Shown here: one piece after another, positions 43,233 to 52,264 of the stretch
How the letters are laid out: each line of letters opens with the position of its first letter
Numbering within the stretch: the stretch's first letter is position 1
Source of the DNA: Variovorax sp.
Lineage (GTDB): Bacteria; Pseudomonadota; Gammaproteobacteria; Burkholderiales; Burkholderiaceae_C
DNA length: 61,044 nt
Assembly: GCA_017744935.1 (NCBI GenBank)
Contig: JAGIAI010000062.1
Span: forward strand, 26,191-87,234
Direction: 5' to 3'
Program-made: the position numbers and the translations under genes
The notes under the pieces: generated by a model
Told to the model about the DNA's origin: nothing
Database searches by the model: none
Seen by the model: the letters and a program-made list of their open reading frames with translations, nothing else

Positions 43233-44438
43233 ATGGAAAACCGCCGTCGCTTCCTGTCGCAGACCGCCGCCCTCGGCACATCGCTTGCCTTTCCACTGAT
43301 CGGGGGCGCGCAGCCCAAGCCGGTGCGTGTCGGCGTGCTACATCCCGTGACCGGGGCGCTCGCCTATTCGGGCCAGCAATGCCGGCTGGGCGCGCAGTTG
43401 GCCATCGACGACATCAACCAGGCCGGCGGCATCAAGTCGCTGGGCGGCGCGAAGATCGAAGCGATGCTCGGTGACGCGCAATCGCAGCCGCAGGCCGGTG
43501 CGGCCGAGGTCGAGAAGATGAACGAGGCGGGTGTTTCCGCGATCGTGGGTGCGTTCGCCTCGGCGATCTGCCTGGCCACCACGCAGGCGGCCGCCAAGTA
43601 CAACCTGCCCCATGTGGTCGACGTCGGGGTGGCCGACCAGATCGTCGAGCGTGGACTGAAGAACACCTTCCGCTTCGGCCCCGGCTACAAGAAGTCGACC
43701 GAAGTCGCCATGGCCAACCTGCTGGTGCTCAACAAGGCTGCGGGCAGCCCGGCGAAGACGGTGATGATCATCCACGAGGAGTCGCTCTTCGGCACCGGCA
43801 CTGCGCAACTGCTGTCGCGCGAGCTGCCGGGATACGGCTTCGAGGTGAAGGAAGTGGTGAAGCACGCGAACCCCACGCGCGACTTCAACAACATCGTGCT
43901 GCGCATGAAGTCCGTGAACCCGGACATCGTGATCCCGGCCAACTACTACAACGAGTACGCGCTGCTGGTGCGCACCATGCAGCAGCAAAAGGTGCAGCCG
44001 AAGGCGATCTTCTCGGTGCTGGGCGGCGCCGCGTCGAGCTACAAGTTCGTCAAGGAGTTCCCGGACGCGGCCAACGGCATCATCGACTGCAACCACTGGT
44101 TCAACCCGAAGGACAAGCGCTCGCAGGAACTCCGCAAGCGGGTCGAGGCCAAGGGCCAGTTCTTCAGCTACGAGGTCTTCATGACCTACACCTCGATGAT
44201 GCTGCTGGCCGATGCGCTGGAGCGTGCCAAGTCGAGCGACCGCGCCGCGATCATCGATGCGCTCGAGAAGAGCACCTTCTCGAATCACATCATGCCGTAC
44301 GGTCCGACGAAGTTCGTCAATGGGCAGAACGAAGGCGCCCAGCCGTTGATGACGCAGGTCGTCAAGAACGACATCAAGGTCATCATCCCGCGCGACTACC
44401 GCGAAGTGGAACCTGTGTTCCCGCTGCGCGCAGCTTGA
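43233..44438 (+). CDS. ABC transporter periplasmic substrate-binding protein, branched-chain amino acid type (401 aa)
   Basis: LivK-like type I periplasmic receptor. N-terminus MENRRRFLSQTAALGTSLAF is a twin-arginine leader, cleaved near GGAQP. Mature blocks VGVLHPVTGALAYSGQQCRL, AIDDINQAGGIKSLGGAKIE and VVDVGVADQIVERGLKNTFR are typical. GAGGAG precedes ATG 43233. First structural gene of the operon; permeases and ATPases follow. Despite the name, such proteins also bind aromatic and amide compounds; the ligand is probably the operon's substrate. Confidence 0.92.
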   Translation: MENRRRFLSQTAALGTSLAFPLIGGAQPKPVRVGVLHPVTGALAYSGQQCRLGAQLAIDDINQAGGIKSLGGAKIEAMLGDAQSQPQAGAAEVEKMNEAGVSAIVGAFASAICLATTQAAAKYNLPHVVDVGVADQIVERGLKNTFRFGPGYKKSTEVAMANLLVLNKAAGSPAKTVMIIHEESLFGTGTAQLLSRELPGYGFEVKEVVKHANPTRDFNNIVLRMKSVNPDIVIPANYYNEYALLVRTMQQQKVQPKAIFSVLGGAASSYKFVKEFPDAANGIIDCNHWFNPKDKRSQELRKRVEAKGQFFSYEVFMTYTSMMLLADALERAKSSDRAAIIDALEKSTFSNHIMPYGPTKFVNGQNEGAQPLMTQVVKNDIKVIIPRDYREVEPVFPLRAA

Positions 44439-44451
44439 GCCGGCTCACAGG

Positions 44452-45324
44452 ATGTTCGATTTCGGCATTCTCTTTCCGTCGGTCCTCAACGGGCTGACGA
44501 CCGGCGCGGTCTATGCACTGATCGCGCTGGGCCTCACGCTGATCTACGGCGTCCTGCACATCATCAACTTCGCGCACGGCGCCTGCCTGATGCTCGCGCT
44601 GTACGCGGTGTACTTCCTCAAGGAGCGGCTGGGTATCGATCCGTACCTGGCGCTGCCGATCGTGGTGCCGGGCATGTTCGCGCTCGGCTACGGTCTGCAG
44701 CGCATCGTCATCAATCGCGCAGGCCACGGCAAGGACGAGAACATCCTGCTCGCGACGCTCGGCATCGCGATCGTGATGGAGAACCTCGCGCTGCTGTTCT
44801 TCAAGTCCGACACGCGCAACATCGACACCGCGTATTCGCTCTCCACCGTCGCCATCGGGCCCGCGATGATCGCCGTGCCCAAGCTGGTGGCCTTTGCCGG
44901 CGCTCTGGTGGTGTCCGCGGTGCTGTTCTGGATCATGGGTCGCACCGACCTCGGACGCGCGATCCGTGCGGTCGCCAAGGAGAAGGAGGGCGCGAAGCTC
45001 ATGGGAATCGACGTGGACCATGTCTACGCGATGAGCTTCGGCATCGGGCTCGCGTGCCTCGGTGCCGCAGCCTGCTTCCTGCTGCCGGCCTACTACGTGA
45101 ACCCGCAGGTGGGCGGCGGCTTCGTGCTGGTGGCCTTCACCATCGTGGTGCTGGGCGGCATGGGCAGCTTCGTCGGCGCGCTGGTCGGCGGCTTCCTGGT
45201 CGGCGTGGTCGAGTCGCTCGGTGGGCTCTACCTTGGCGAATCGCTGGGGCAGATCGGCATCTTCGCGATCTTCATCGGCGTCGTGCTGTTCCGGCCTCAG
45301 GGCATGTTCGGAGCGCGGGCATGA
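44452..45324 (+). CDS. ABC transporter permease, LivH type (290 aa)
   Basis: Inner-membrane permease with about eight hydrophobic helices. LNGLTTGAVYALIALGLTLIYG and INFAHGACLMLALYAVY are LivH signatures, and the coupling region near AIRAVAKEKEGAKLMGIDVD contacts the ATPases. GGMGSFVGALVGGFLVG near the end is also typical. Thirteen bases after the binding-protein gene; overlaps the LivM gene by four bases (ATGA). Confidence 0.94.
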   Translation: MFDFGILFPSVLNGLTTGAVYALIALGLTLIYGVLHIINFAHGACLMLALYAVYFLKERLGIDPYLALPIVVPGMFALGYGLQRIVINRAGHGKDENILLATLGIAIVMENLALLFFKSDTRNIDTAYSLSTVAIGPAMIAVPKLVAFAGALVVSAVLFWIMGRTDLGRAIRAVAKEKEGAKLMGIDVDHVYAMSFGIGLACLGAAACFLLPAYYVNPQVGGGFVLVAFTIVVLGGMGSFVGALVGGFLVGVVESLGGLYLGESLGQIGIFAIFIGVVLFRPQGMFGARA

Positions 45325-46319
45325 GCGCTTCGAACGTATCGAATTCCGGTGCACGGCATCTGGCCGGCATCGCGGTCTTTGCAGTGCTGGTGGCCTGTCT
45401 GCCGCTCGTGACCTCGTCGGGTGTGGCGCTCAACTTCGTGATGATGGCGCTCTATGCCACGCTGATCGCGCAGGCCTGGAACATCCTCGGCGGCTTCGGC
45501 GGGCAGTTCTCCTTCGGGCATGCGCTGTTCTTTGGCACTGGCGCGTACATCCAGGCGATCGCGCAGCTCCAGGGTGGCATCAATGCGTGGATCGCGCTGC
45601 CGATGGCGGTTGTTGGCAGTGCACTGGTGGGTCTGTTTGTCGGCGCGCTGACCTTCCGCTACGGCCTCAAGGGTTCGTATTTCGCGCTGGTCACGCTCGC
45701 TTTCGCGGAGGTGTTCCGCATCGTCGCGCTGTCGGTGAACTTCACCGGTGGTGGCGTCGGATTGATGGTGCCGCTGCGCGAGTCTGCAGGCAACCTCCAG
45801 TTTGCTTCGCGCGCCGGCTACCTTTGGGTGGTGCTGGCCTTCGTCATCGTGGCGCTGCTGGTCACCTGGTGGCTGCGCAACAGCCGCTTCGGTGCGTACC
45901 TGCAGGCCGTGCGCGACAACGAGGATGCCGCGCGCGCCGTCGGTGTCGACCCGTTCCGCGTCAAGCTCGTGGCCATCGCCATTTCGGGCGCCTTCATGGG
46001 CGCGGCGGGCGCGTTCTACGTGCAGGTGTTCCAGTACATCGATCCGGGCATCGCCTATGGCTCGACCACTTCCGTCGAAGCGCTGGTCGCAGCCATCGTC
46101 GGCGGCATGGGCACGCTGTGGGGGCCGGTGCTCGGCGCTGCGGCGCTGCATGTGCTGTCGGACTTCACGCGCAATCTGTTCGGCGAACTGCCGGGCATCA
46201 ACATGGTGATCTACGGCGTGGTGCTGGTGCTGATCGTGATCTTCCTGCCGCGCGGCATCGCGGGCATCGGGTTGTCGGTGCGGCAGCTCTGGGCAGGGAA
46301 GGGAGGCCATCGTGGCTGA
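45321..46319 (+). CDS. ABC transporter permease, LivM type (332 aa)
   Basis: Second inner-membrane permease of the importer. LIAQAWNILGGFGGQFSFGH and the loop RNSRFGAYLQAVRDNEDAAR (coupling helix, EAA-like) then GVDPFRVKLVAIAISGAFMG and GGMGTLWGPVLGAA are LivM landmarks. ATG 45321 overlaps the previous stop as ATGA, so translation is coupled. The next gene's GTG start at 46312 lies inside its last codons. Confidence 0.94.
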   Translation: MSASNVSNSGARHLAGIAVFAVLVACLPLVTSSGVALNFVMMALYATLIAQAWNILGGFGGQFSFGHALFFGTGAYIQAIAQLQGGINAWIALPMAVVGSALVGLFVGALTFRYGLKGSYFALVTLAFAEVFRIVALSVNFTGGGVGLMVPLRESAGNLQFASRAGYLWVVLAFVIVALLVTWWLRNSRFGAYLQAVRDNEDAARAVGVDPFRVKLVAIAISGAFMGAAGAFYVQVFQYIDPGIAYGSTTSVEALVAAIVGGMGTLWGPVLGAAALHVLSDFTRNLFGELPGINMVIYGVVLVLIVIFLPRGIAGIGLSVRQLWAGKGGHRG

Positions 46320-47085
46320 TCCTCTCCTGGTCCTCGACGGCATCTCGCGGTCCTTCGGCGGCCTGAAGGCGGTGCAGAACGTGAGCCTGTCCGTGCGCGA
46401 AGGCAGCCTGACAGCGCTCATCGGCCCGAACGGCGCGGGCAAGACCACGCTCTTCGCGCTGATGTCGGGCTTTCTCAAGCCGGATACAGGCACGGTGCGC
46501 TTCGCCGGGCAGGACATCACCGGGCGCGAGCCGCATCGCAATGCGCTGCTGGGCATGACGCGCACCTTCCAGATCGTGAAGCCGTTCGCGGCGCAGACGG
46601 TGCGCGAGAACATCGCGGTCGGCGCGCACCTGCATGTGAAGGCCCGCGGCGAGGCGCTCCAGCGGGCGGAAGAAGTCGCCGCGCGCGTCGGCCTCGCGCC
46701 GCAACTCGACAAGCCGGCATCCGATCTCACCGTCGCTGGGCGCAAGCGCCTCGAACTCGCGCGCGCACTCGCGACGCAGCCGCGCCTGCTGCTGCTCGAC
46801 GAAGTGCTTGCCGGACTCAACCCGCAGGAGATCGCCGAGATGATGCCGGTAGTGCGCGGCATCGCCGACGGCGGCGTGACCGTGCTGATGATCGAACACG
46901 TGATGCAGGCGGTGATGAATCTTGCCGAGCATGTCTGGGTGCTGGCGCAAGGCCAATTGATCGCCGAAGGGAGCCCGGCGCAGGTGACCTCGAACGACAA
47001 GGTGGTCGAGGCCTACCTGGGGCACGGCACCGCGGCGCGTCTGCGCAAGGCCACGGCGAATGCGCCGCAGGAGGCCACCGCATGA
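46312..47085 (+). CDS. ABC transporter ATP-binding protein, LivG type (257 aa)
   Basis: Cytoplasmic ATPase. Walker A GPNGAGKTTLFALMSG, the LivG-type FQIVKPFAAQTVRENIAVGA, signature DLTVAGRKRLELARALATQP (LTVAGRKRLELAR replaces the strict LSGGQ) and Walker B LLLLDEVLAGLNPQE are present. Note the Walker B acidic residue E in DEVLAGL. GTG 46312 is preceded by GGGAGG. Overlaps the LivF gene by four bases. Confidence 0.94.
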   Translation: MADPLLVLDGISRSFGGLKAVQNVSLSVREGSLTALIGPNGAGKTTLFALMSGFLKPDTGTVRFAGQDITGREPHRNALLGMTRTFQIVKPFAAQTVRENIAVGAHLHVKARGEALQRAEEVAARVGLAPQLDKPASDLTVAGRKRLELARALATQPRLLLLDEVLAGLNPQEIAEMMPVVRGIADGGVTVLMIEHVMQAVMNLAEHVWVLAQGQLIAEGSPAQVTSNDKVVEAYLGHGTAARLRKATANAPQEATA

Positions 47086-47792
47086 AGACGCTGCTCGACA
47101 TCCAGAACCTGCGCGGCGGGTACGGGCGCGTCGAAGTGCTGCGCGGCGTCGACCTGCGCGTGAACGCGGGCGAAATGGTGGCGCTGCTCGGCAGCAACGG
47201 TGCGGGCAAGTCGACGCTCAACAAGATGATCTGCGGTCTCTGCCCAGCCTGGAGTGGTTCGGTGCACTTCGACGGCCAGGACCTGAGCGGCGCGCACTAC
47301 CGCGAAGTGGTGAAGGCCGGACTCATCCAGGTGCCTGAAGGGCGCAAGGTATTCCCGAACCTCAGCGTGCTGGAGAACCTCGAACTCGGCTCCTTCACGC
47401 GGGCACGCGAGCGCCGCGCAAGCAACCTCGACAAGGTGTTCGGCATCTTCCCGCGTCTCAAGGAACGCATCGGCCAGGCGGCCGGCACCATGAGCGGCGG
47501 CGAACAGCAGATGCTCGCCATCGGTCGTGGGCTGATGGCCGAGCCGGTGCTGCTGATCCTCGACGAGCCCTCGCTGGGCCTCTCGCCACTGCTGGTGGAG
47601 GAGATGTTCTCGCTCATCCGCCAGCTTCGCGAGGACGGTCTCGCGGTCCTGCTGGTCGAGCAGAACGTCGGCCAGTCGCTGGAGATTGCCGACCGGGCCT
47701 ATGTGCTTGAAAACGGAAGCGTCCGCTTCTCAGGGCTGCCGCAGGAACTGCTGGGCAGCGACGAACTTCGCCGCGCGTACCTGGGCCTCTGA
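47082..47792 (+). CDS. ABC transporter ATP-binding protein, LivF type (236 aa)
   Basis: Second ATPase of the importer. Walker A LLGSNGAGKSTLNKMICG, LIQVPEGRKVFPNLSVLENL (LivF-type), signature TMSGGEQQMLAIGRGLMAEP and Walker B LLILDEPSLGLSPLLVEEMF, with the H-loop region VLLVEQNVGQSLEIADRAYV. ATG 47082 overlaps the LivG stop as ATGA. Completes a five-component importer of the branched-chain amino acid class. Confidence 0.95.
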   Translation: MKTLLDIQNLRGGYGRVEVLRGVDLRVNAGEMVALLGSNGAGKSTLNKMICGLCPAWSGSVHFDGQDLSGAHYREVVKAGLIQVPEGRKVFPNLSVLENLELGSFTRARERRASNLDKVFGIFPRLKERIGQAAGTMSGGEQQMLAIGRGLMAEPVLLILDEPSLGLSPLLVEEMFSLIRQLREDGLAVLLVEQNVGQSLEIADRAYVLENGSVRFSGLPQELLGSDELRRAYLGL

Positions 47793-47831
47793 CGGCCGTC
47801 CTATCGCGCATTCATTGAAACGGGAGACAAC

Positions 47832-48788
47832 ATGAAACGTCGAGACATTCTTATTTCTTCGGCCGCACTAGCGCTGGCTGCGAGCGCCCGTGCGCAGATC
47901 GGCGGCATGCCGGTGCGCATCCTCGTGGGGGCGCCCGCCGGGGGGTCCACCGACACGCTGGCGCGCACGCTGGCCGCCAGCATGGCTCCGGCGCTTGGCC
48001 GCCCGGTGATCGTCGAGAACCGCCCGGGCGCCGGCGGGAACATCGCGGCCGAGCTCGTTGCCAAGGCGCCGCCGGATGGCAACACACTGCTGATGAGCTT
48101 CACCAGCCACGCGATCAACGCGACGCTCTATCCGTCGCTGCCTTTCGATCCGGTCAAGGACTTCACCCCGCTCACGCTGGTGGCGACCTCGCCGTCGATC
48201 CTCGTGGCACATCCTTCTCTGCCAGCCAACAACGTGAAGGAACTGATCGCGCTCGCGAAGGCCAAGCCGGGGCAACTCAACTTCGCGATCGGCTCGGTCG
48301 GCTCGTCGCTGCACATGGCGGGCGAGGCCTTCAAGATGCAGTCGGGCGTGGACATCGTCAACATTCCCTACAAGGGCACGGCACCGGCGGTGCAAGACGT
48401 GCTGGCGGGCCAGGTGCAACTGATGTTCGCGGCGGTGGGCAATGCGCAGGCGCACATCCAGGCCGGCAAGCTCAAGGCGCTGGGCGTGACCACCGCCAGG
48501 CGGCTGCCGCAGTTTCCCAACGTGATGGCGATCGCCGAAGTGCTGCCCGGCTATGAATCCAGCGCGTGGTTCGGTCTCTTCGGGCCGGGTCGCATGTCGC
48601 CCGAGACGGTGCGCAAGATCAGCGATGGAGCGCGGCAGGCCATCAAGCAGCCCGACATGCAGAAGCGCCTGGAGACCGAAGGCGCGATCCCGGTCGGCAA
48701 TTCGCCCGAGCAGTTCGCGCCTTTCGTGCAGAGCGAGATCACGCGCTGGGCGAAGGTGGTGAAGTTCTCGGGAGCCAAGCCGGAATGA
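47832..48788 (+). CDS. Bug-family (TctC-like) periplasmic receptor (318 aa)
   Basis: Signal peptide MKRRDILISSAALALAASAR (twin Arg), cleaved near ARAQ. Bug blocks: VRILVGAPAGGSTDTLARTL, VIVENRPGAGGNIAAELVAK, FAIGSVGSSLHMAGEAFKMQ and IPYKGTAPAVQDVLAGQVQL. It sits between the ABC importer and the enzyme genes and overlaps the LeuC-like start as ATGA, so it is clearly part of the operon. A second binding protein beside a full ABC system suggests sensing or a second ligand such as the pathway's carboxylate. Confidence 0.92.
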   Translation: MKRRDILISSAALALAASARAQIGGMPVRILVGAPAGGSTDTLARTLAASMAPALGRPVIVENRPGAGGNIAAELVAKAPPDGNTLLMSFTSHAINATLYPSLPFDPVKDFTPLTLVATSPSILVAHPSLPANNVKELIALAKAKPGQLNFAIGSVGSSLHMAGEAFKMQSGVDIVNIPYKGTAPAVQDVLAGQVQLMFAAVGNAQAHIQAGKLKALGVTTARRLPQFPNVMAIAEVLPGYESSAWFGLFGPGRMSPETVRKISDGARQAIKQPDMQKRLETEGAIPVGNSPEQFAPFVQSEITRWAKVVKFSGAKPE

Positions 48789-50059
48789 ACGCCATGCCTT
48801 CCGCCCAGACACTGGCGCAGAAGCTGATCGCCCGATCGAGCGGGCGCGACAGCGTGGCTGTCGGCGAGATCGTCAACTGCGCAGTCGATCTGGCGATGTT
48901 CCACGACTCTTCCGGCCCACGTCGGCTCAAGCCGATGCTGGAGGAACTCGGCGCCGAGATCTGGGACCGCTCGCGCGTGGTGCTCGTGATGGACCACTAC
49001 GTGCCCGAGCGTGACGACGATTCGCGCCGCATCGTGCGCATTGCACGCGAATGGGCGCGCGACCAGCAGTTGCCGCATGTCTACGACAGCCAGGGCATCT
49101 GCCATGTGGTGGTTCCGCAGCACGGCCACATCCGCCCCGGGATGATGTGCGTGGGCGGCGATTCGCATTCGCCGACCGGCGGCGCCTTCGGTGCCTACAT
49201 GTTCGGCGTGGGCAGCACCGAGATGCTCGGCGTGGTGGTCACCGGCGAGATCTGGCTGCGCGTGCCCGAGACCATCCAGATGTGGTGGGACGGTTCGCTG
49301 CCGAAGGGCGTCACCGCCAAGGACATGATGCTGCACATGATCGGCCGCTTCGGCATGAACGGCGGCCGCTACCAGGCGGTGGAGTTCTGCGGGCCGGCAG
49401 TGATGGCGCTTTCGATGCAGGAACGCATGACGCTCTCGAACATGAGCGCTGAGCTCGGCGCACAGGCCGGCCTGATTGCGCCCGATGCGACCACCGCGGC
49501 GTTCCTCGCTGGCGCGGGCGTTCCGCACGTCGACACCCGGCCGTGGTTCACCGATGACGACGCCGAGTTCACGCGCCATCGCTTCAACGCGAGCACGCTG
49601 GAGCCGCACATCGCCGCACCGCACAGCCCGGCCAACTCGCATGGTGTGAGCCGATTTGCCGGCATGCCCATCGACATCGCCTACATCGGCGCGTGCACTG
49701 GTGCGAAGCTGGAAGACCTTCGGGCGGCGGCTCAGGTGCTGCGCGGTCGCAAGGTCGCGAAAGGCGTGCGGTTGATGGTGGCGCCCGCCAGCGTGCGCGA
49801 CCAGAAGCTCGCGCAGGAGGAGGGCGTGCTGCAGGCGCTGACCGAAGCGGGCGCGGAGTTGTTCCCGACCGCATGCGGCGCGTGCTCCGGCTACGGCGAT
49901 CCGATGGGTGACGACGTGACTGTCATCTCCACGACCGCGCGCAACTTCAAGGGACGCATGGGTTCGCCGACCGCGCAGGTGTATCTGGGCTCGCCCTATA
50001 CCGTCGCCACGGCCGCATTGCGCGGCAGCGTTGCCGATCCGCGGGAGGTGCTCGCATGA
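48785..50059 (+). CDS. Aconitase-superfamily hydratase large subunit, LeuC type (424 aa)
   Basis: 4Fe-4S hydro-lyase large subunit. Cluster ligands are C304 (IGACTGAKLEDL) and C364/C367 (ACGACSGYGD). VGGDSHSPTGGAFGAYMFGV and the VMDHYVPERDDDSRRIV segment are LeuC/homoaconitase-like. Members include isopropylmalate isomerase, maleate and dimethylmaleate hydratases. As no leucine genes surround it but hydantoinases and a lyase do, hydration of an unsaturated dicarboxylate is the better guess. Pairs with the next gene (4-base overlap). Confidence 0.9.
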   Translation: MNAMPSAQTLAQKLIARSSGRDSVAVGEIVNCAVDLAMFHDSSGPRRLKPMLEELGAEIWDRSRVVLVMDHYVPERDDDSRRIVRIAREWARDQQLPHVYDSQGICHVVVPQHGHIRPGMMCVGGDSHSPTGGAFGAYMFGVGSTEMLGVVVTGEIWLRVPETIQMWWDGSLPKGVTAKDMMLHMIGRFGMNGGRYQAVEFCGPAVMALSMQERMTLSNMSAELGAQAGLIAPDATTAAFLAGAGVPHVDTRPWFTDDDAEFTRHRFNASTLEPHIAAPHSPANSHGVSRFAGMPIDIAYIGACTGAKLEDLRAAAQVLRGRKVAKGVRLMVAPASVRDQKLAQEEGVLQALTEAGAELFPTACGACSGYGDPMGDDVTVISTTARNFKGRMGSPTAQVYLGSPYTVATAALRGSVADPREVLA

Positions 50060-50568
50060 CTGCACCGATCAAGCATCGCGTATGGCGCCTCGGCGCCGAC
50101 ATCGACACCGACGCCCTTGCGCCCGGGCATGCCATGAAGCATGGCATCGACATCATCGCCACGCACTGCCTGGAAGCCATTCGCCCCGAGTTTGCGGGCG
50201 AGGTGCGGCCGGGCGACGTGGTCGTCGCCGGGCCGAACTTCGGCATCGGTTCATCGCGCGAGCAGGCCGCTGCCGTGCTGGTGAAGCTCGGCGTCTCTGC
50301 CGTGATCGCGCCGGCCTACAGCGGGCTTTTCTTCCGCAACGCGTTCAATCTCGGTCTGCTCCTTCTGACCTGCCCGCGGGCCGAAGTGCTGCTCGAAGGC
50401 GACCGCATCGAGATCGACGCCGACGCCTCGACACCCGCCGTGATCGCGCCCGACGGCACCCGTCTCGAATGCGAGCCGGTGCCTTCGTTTCTCATGGACA
50501 TGGTCCGCGCAGGCGGACTCTTGAACCAGCTACGCCAGCGCGCTGGCAAGAAAGCAAGTCATGCCTGA
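50056..50568 (+). CDS. Aconitase-superfamily hydratase small subunit, LeuD type (170 aa)
   Basis: Swivelling-domain subunit: RVWRLGADIDTDALAPGHAM, then VVAGPNFGIGSSREQAAAVL (the substrate-binding loop with SSRE) and APAYSGLFFRNAFNLGLLLL are LeuD landmarks. Overlaps the large-subunit gene by four bases and the HyuB gene by eight. Substrate specificity of the family depends on this loop region, but cannot be decoded by reading. Confidence 0.92.
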   Translation: MTAPIKHRVWRLGADIDTDALAPGHAMKHGIDIIATHCLEAIRPEFAGEVRPGDVVVAGPNFGIGSSREQAAAVLVKLGVSAVIAPAYSGLFFRNAFNLGLLLLTCPRAEVLLEGDRIEIDADASTPAVIAPDGTRLECEPVPSFLMDMVRAGGLLNQLRQRAGKKASHA

Positions 50569-52264
50569 TCCTTCCCACGCCCCAGCGATCGACCCCGTGA
50601 CGCTCGCCGTGCTTCGCGGCCGGCTCGAACAGGTGGCCGACGAAATGGACGCAACGCTCTACCGCAGCGCGTTCAACCCCATCATTGCCGAGGCGCACGA
50701 CGCCTGTCATGGCCTCTATGACGCCATGACCGGTGATACGCTGGTGCAGGGCAAATCGGGCCTCCCGGTGTTCGTCGGCGCGATGGCCTTTGCGGTGCGC
50801 GCGACGGCGAAGGCGGCCGAATCCCGTGGCGGCATGCAGGACGGCGACATCTGGATCAGCAACGACGCCTACGACGGCGGCACGCACGCCAACGACTTCA
50901 AGCTGGTGCGGCCCTTCTTCCGTAACGGCACGCTCTACTGTCACATGGCCTCTGCCGCGCACTGGCACGACGTCGGCGGCGCAGTGCCGGGTAACTACAA
51001 CCCCGCCGCCACCGAGTGCTGGCAGGAGGCAGTGCAGATCCCGCCGGTGCGCATCGTGCGCAATGGTGTTCTCGACCGTGACGTGCTCGCGATCCTGCAG
51101 GCCAACACGCGGCTGCCGGACAGCCTCTGGGGCGACCTCAACGGCCAGCTCGCCGCGCTGGAGCTCGGAGCCAAGCGCCTCGACGGTCTGCTCGACGAAT
51201 ACGGCGATGACCTCGTGCTGCAGGCCCTCGGCGAGCTGCGCAGCCGCGCGCTGCGGCTGATGCGCTCGCACATCGCATCCCTGCCGGATGGCCGCTACAG
51301 CTTCGAGGACGTGCTGGACAACGACGGCATCAGCCCCGAGCCGCTGACGATTGCGCTGGACATGACTGTTGCGGGCGACCGCCTGCTGCTCGATTTCTCA
51401 CGCACCTCACCGCAATGTGCGGGGCCGGTGAACATTTCGCGTGCGACTGCGATCGCTGCTTGCTACGTGGCGCTCAAGCATCTCTTCCCCGATGTGCCTG
51501 CGAATGCCGGCGTGCTCGATGCGGTGGACTTCGTGCTGCCCGATCGCCTCGTCATCAGCGCCGAGCGACCCAGGCCGGTGGGTGGCTACACCGAGACGAT
51601 CCTGCGGATGATCGACGTGATCTTCAGTGCCGCCGCCAAGGCCGATCCAAAGCGCGCCGTGGCGCAGGCCTACGGCACGATCAACGCGCTGTCGATTGCC
51701 GGGCTGCGCAGCGACACGGGCCGTGAAGGCCAGCGCTGGGTGATGTTCAGCTTCTTCGGCGGCGGGCATGGCGGACATGCAGGCGGCGACGGGTTGTCGC
51801 ACGGAAATGCGCCGATCTCCACCGCGACGATTCCTCCGCTGGAGATTCTCGAAGCGGCCTATCCGGTGCGCTTCACCGAATGGTCGCTGCGTCCGGACTC
51901 GGGTGGCGAAGGCCAGCATCGCGGCGGACTCGGCGCGGTCTATGAGATCGAACTGCTGGAGAAAGACGCCGAAGTGTTCGTCTTCGGCGAACGCGGCACG
52001 TCGCCGCCCAAGGGCATCGCGGGCGGGGGTTCGGGCGCGGTCAATGTCTTCCGCTACGAGAACGAAGGCAGGTGGCACGAGCCGCCGATGGTGTCGAAGA
52101 TGCGCGGCATCCGCCTCGTGCGCGGCGAACGCGTGCGCCTCGAAACCCCCGGTGGCGGCGGGTGGGGCAGCGCGGCAGAGCGGCAGCCCGAAGAGCGCGA
52201 GCGTGACCGCGCCATGGGCTACGTAACCACCGGCGCGAACGCCGGCAGGAAAGCATCCGAATGA
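50561..52264 (+). CDS. hyuB: Hydantoinase B/oxoprolinase family protein (567 aa)
   Basis: Beta subunit of the ATP-dependent N-methylhydantoinase/5-oxoprolinase family, also related to acetone carboxylase. ALYRSAFNPIIAEAHDACHG-type N-terminus, GDIWISNDAYDGGTHANDFK, HWHDVGGAVPGNYNPAATEC and C-terminal FRYENEGRWHEPPMVSKMRG, then GERVRLETPGGGGWG are characteristic. B precedes A here. Overlaps the LeuD-like gene by eight bases and HyuA by four, so stoichiometric co-expression is likely. Confidence 0.92.
   Translation: MPDPSHAPAIDPVTLAVLRGRLEQVADEMDATLYRSAFNPIIAEAHDACHGLYDAMTGDTLVQGKSGLPVFVGAMAFAVRATAKAAESRGGMQDGDIWISNDAYDGGTHANDFKLVRPFFRNGTLYCHMASAAHWHDVGGAVPGNYNPAATECWQEAVQIPPVRIVRNGVLDRDVLAILQANTRLPDSLWGDLNGQLAALELGAKRLDGLLDEYGDDLVLQALGELRSRALRLMRSHIASLPDGRYSFEDVLDNDGISPEPLTIALDMTVAGDRLLLDFSRTSPQCAGPVNISRATAIAACYVALKHLFPDVPANAGVLDAVDFVLPDRLVISAERPRPVGGYTETILRMIDVIFSAAAKADPKRAVAQAYGTINALSIAGLRSDTGREGQRWVMFSFFGGGHGGHAGGDGLSHGNAPISTATIPPLEILEAAYPVRFTEWSLRPDSGGEGQHRGGLGAVYEIELLEKDAEVFVFGERGTSPPKGIAGGGSGAVNVFRYENEGRWHEPPMVSKMRGIRLVRGERVRLETPGGGGWGSAAERQPEERERDRAMGYVTTGANAGRKASE

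Noticed and set aside
48785..50568. Calling the LeuC/LeuD pair leuCD of leucine synthesis
   Set aside because: No leuA/leuB nearby and the genes are embedded by overlap in a catabolic operon; family membership alone does not fix the substrate.
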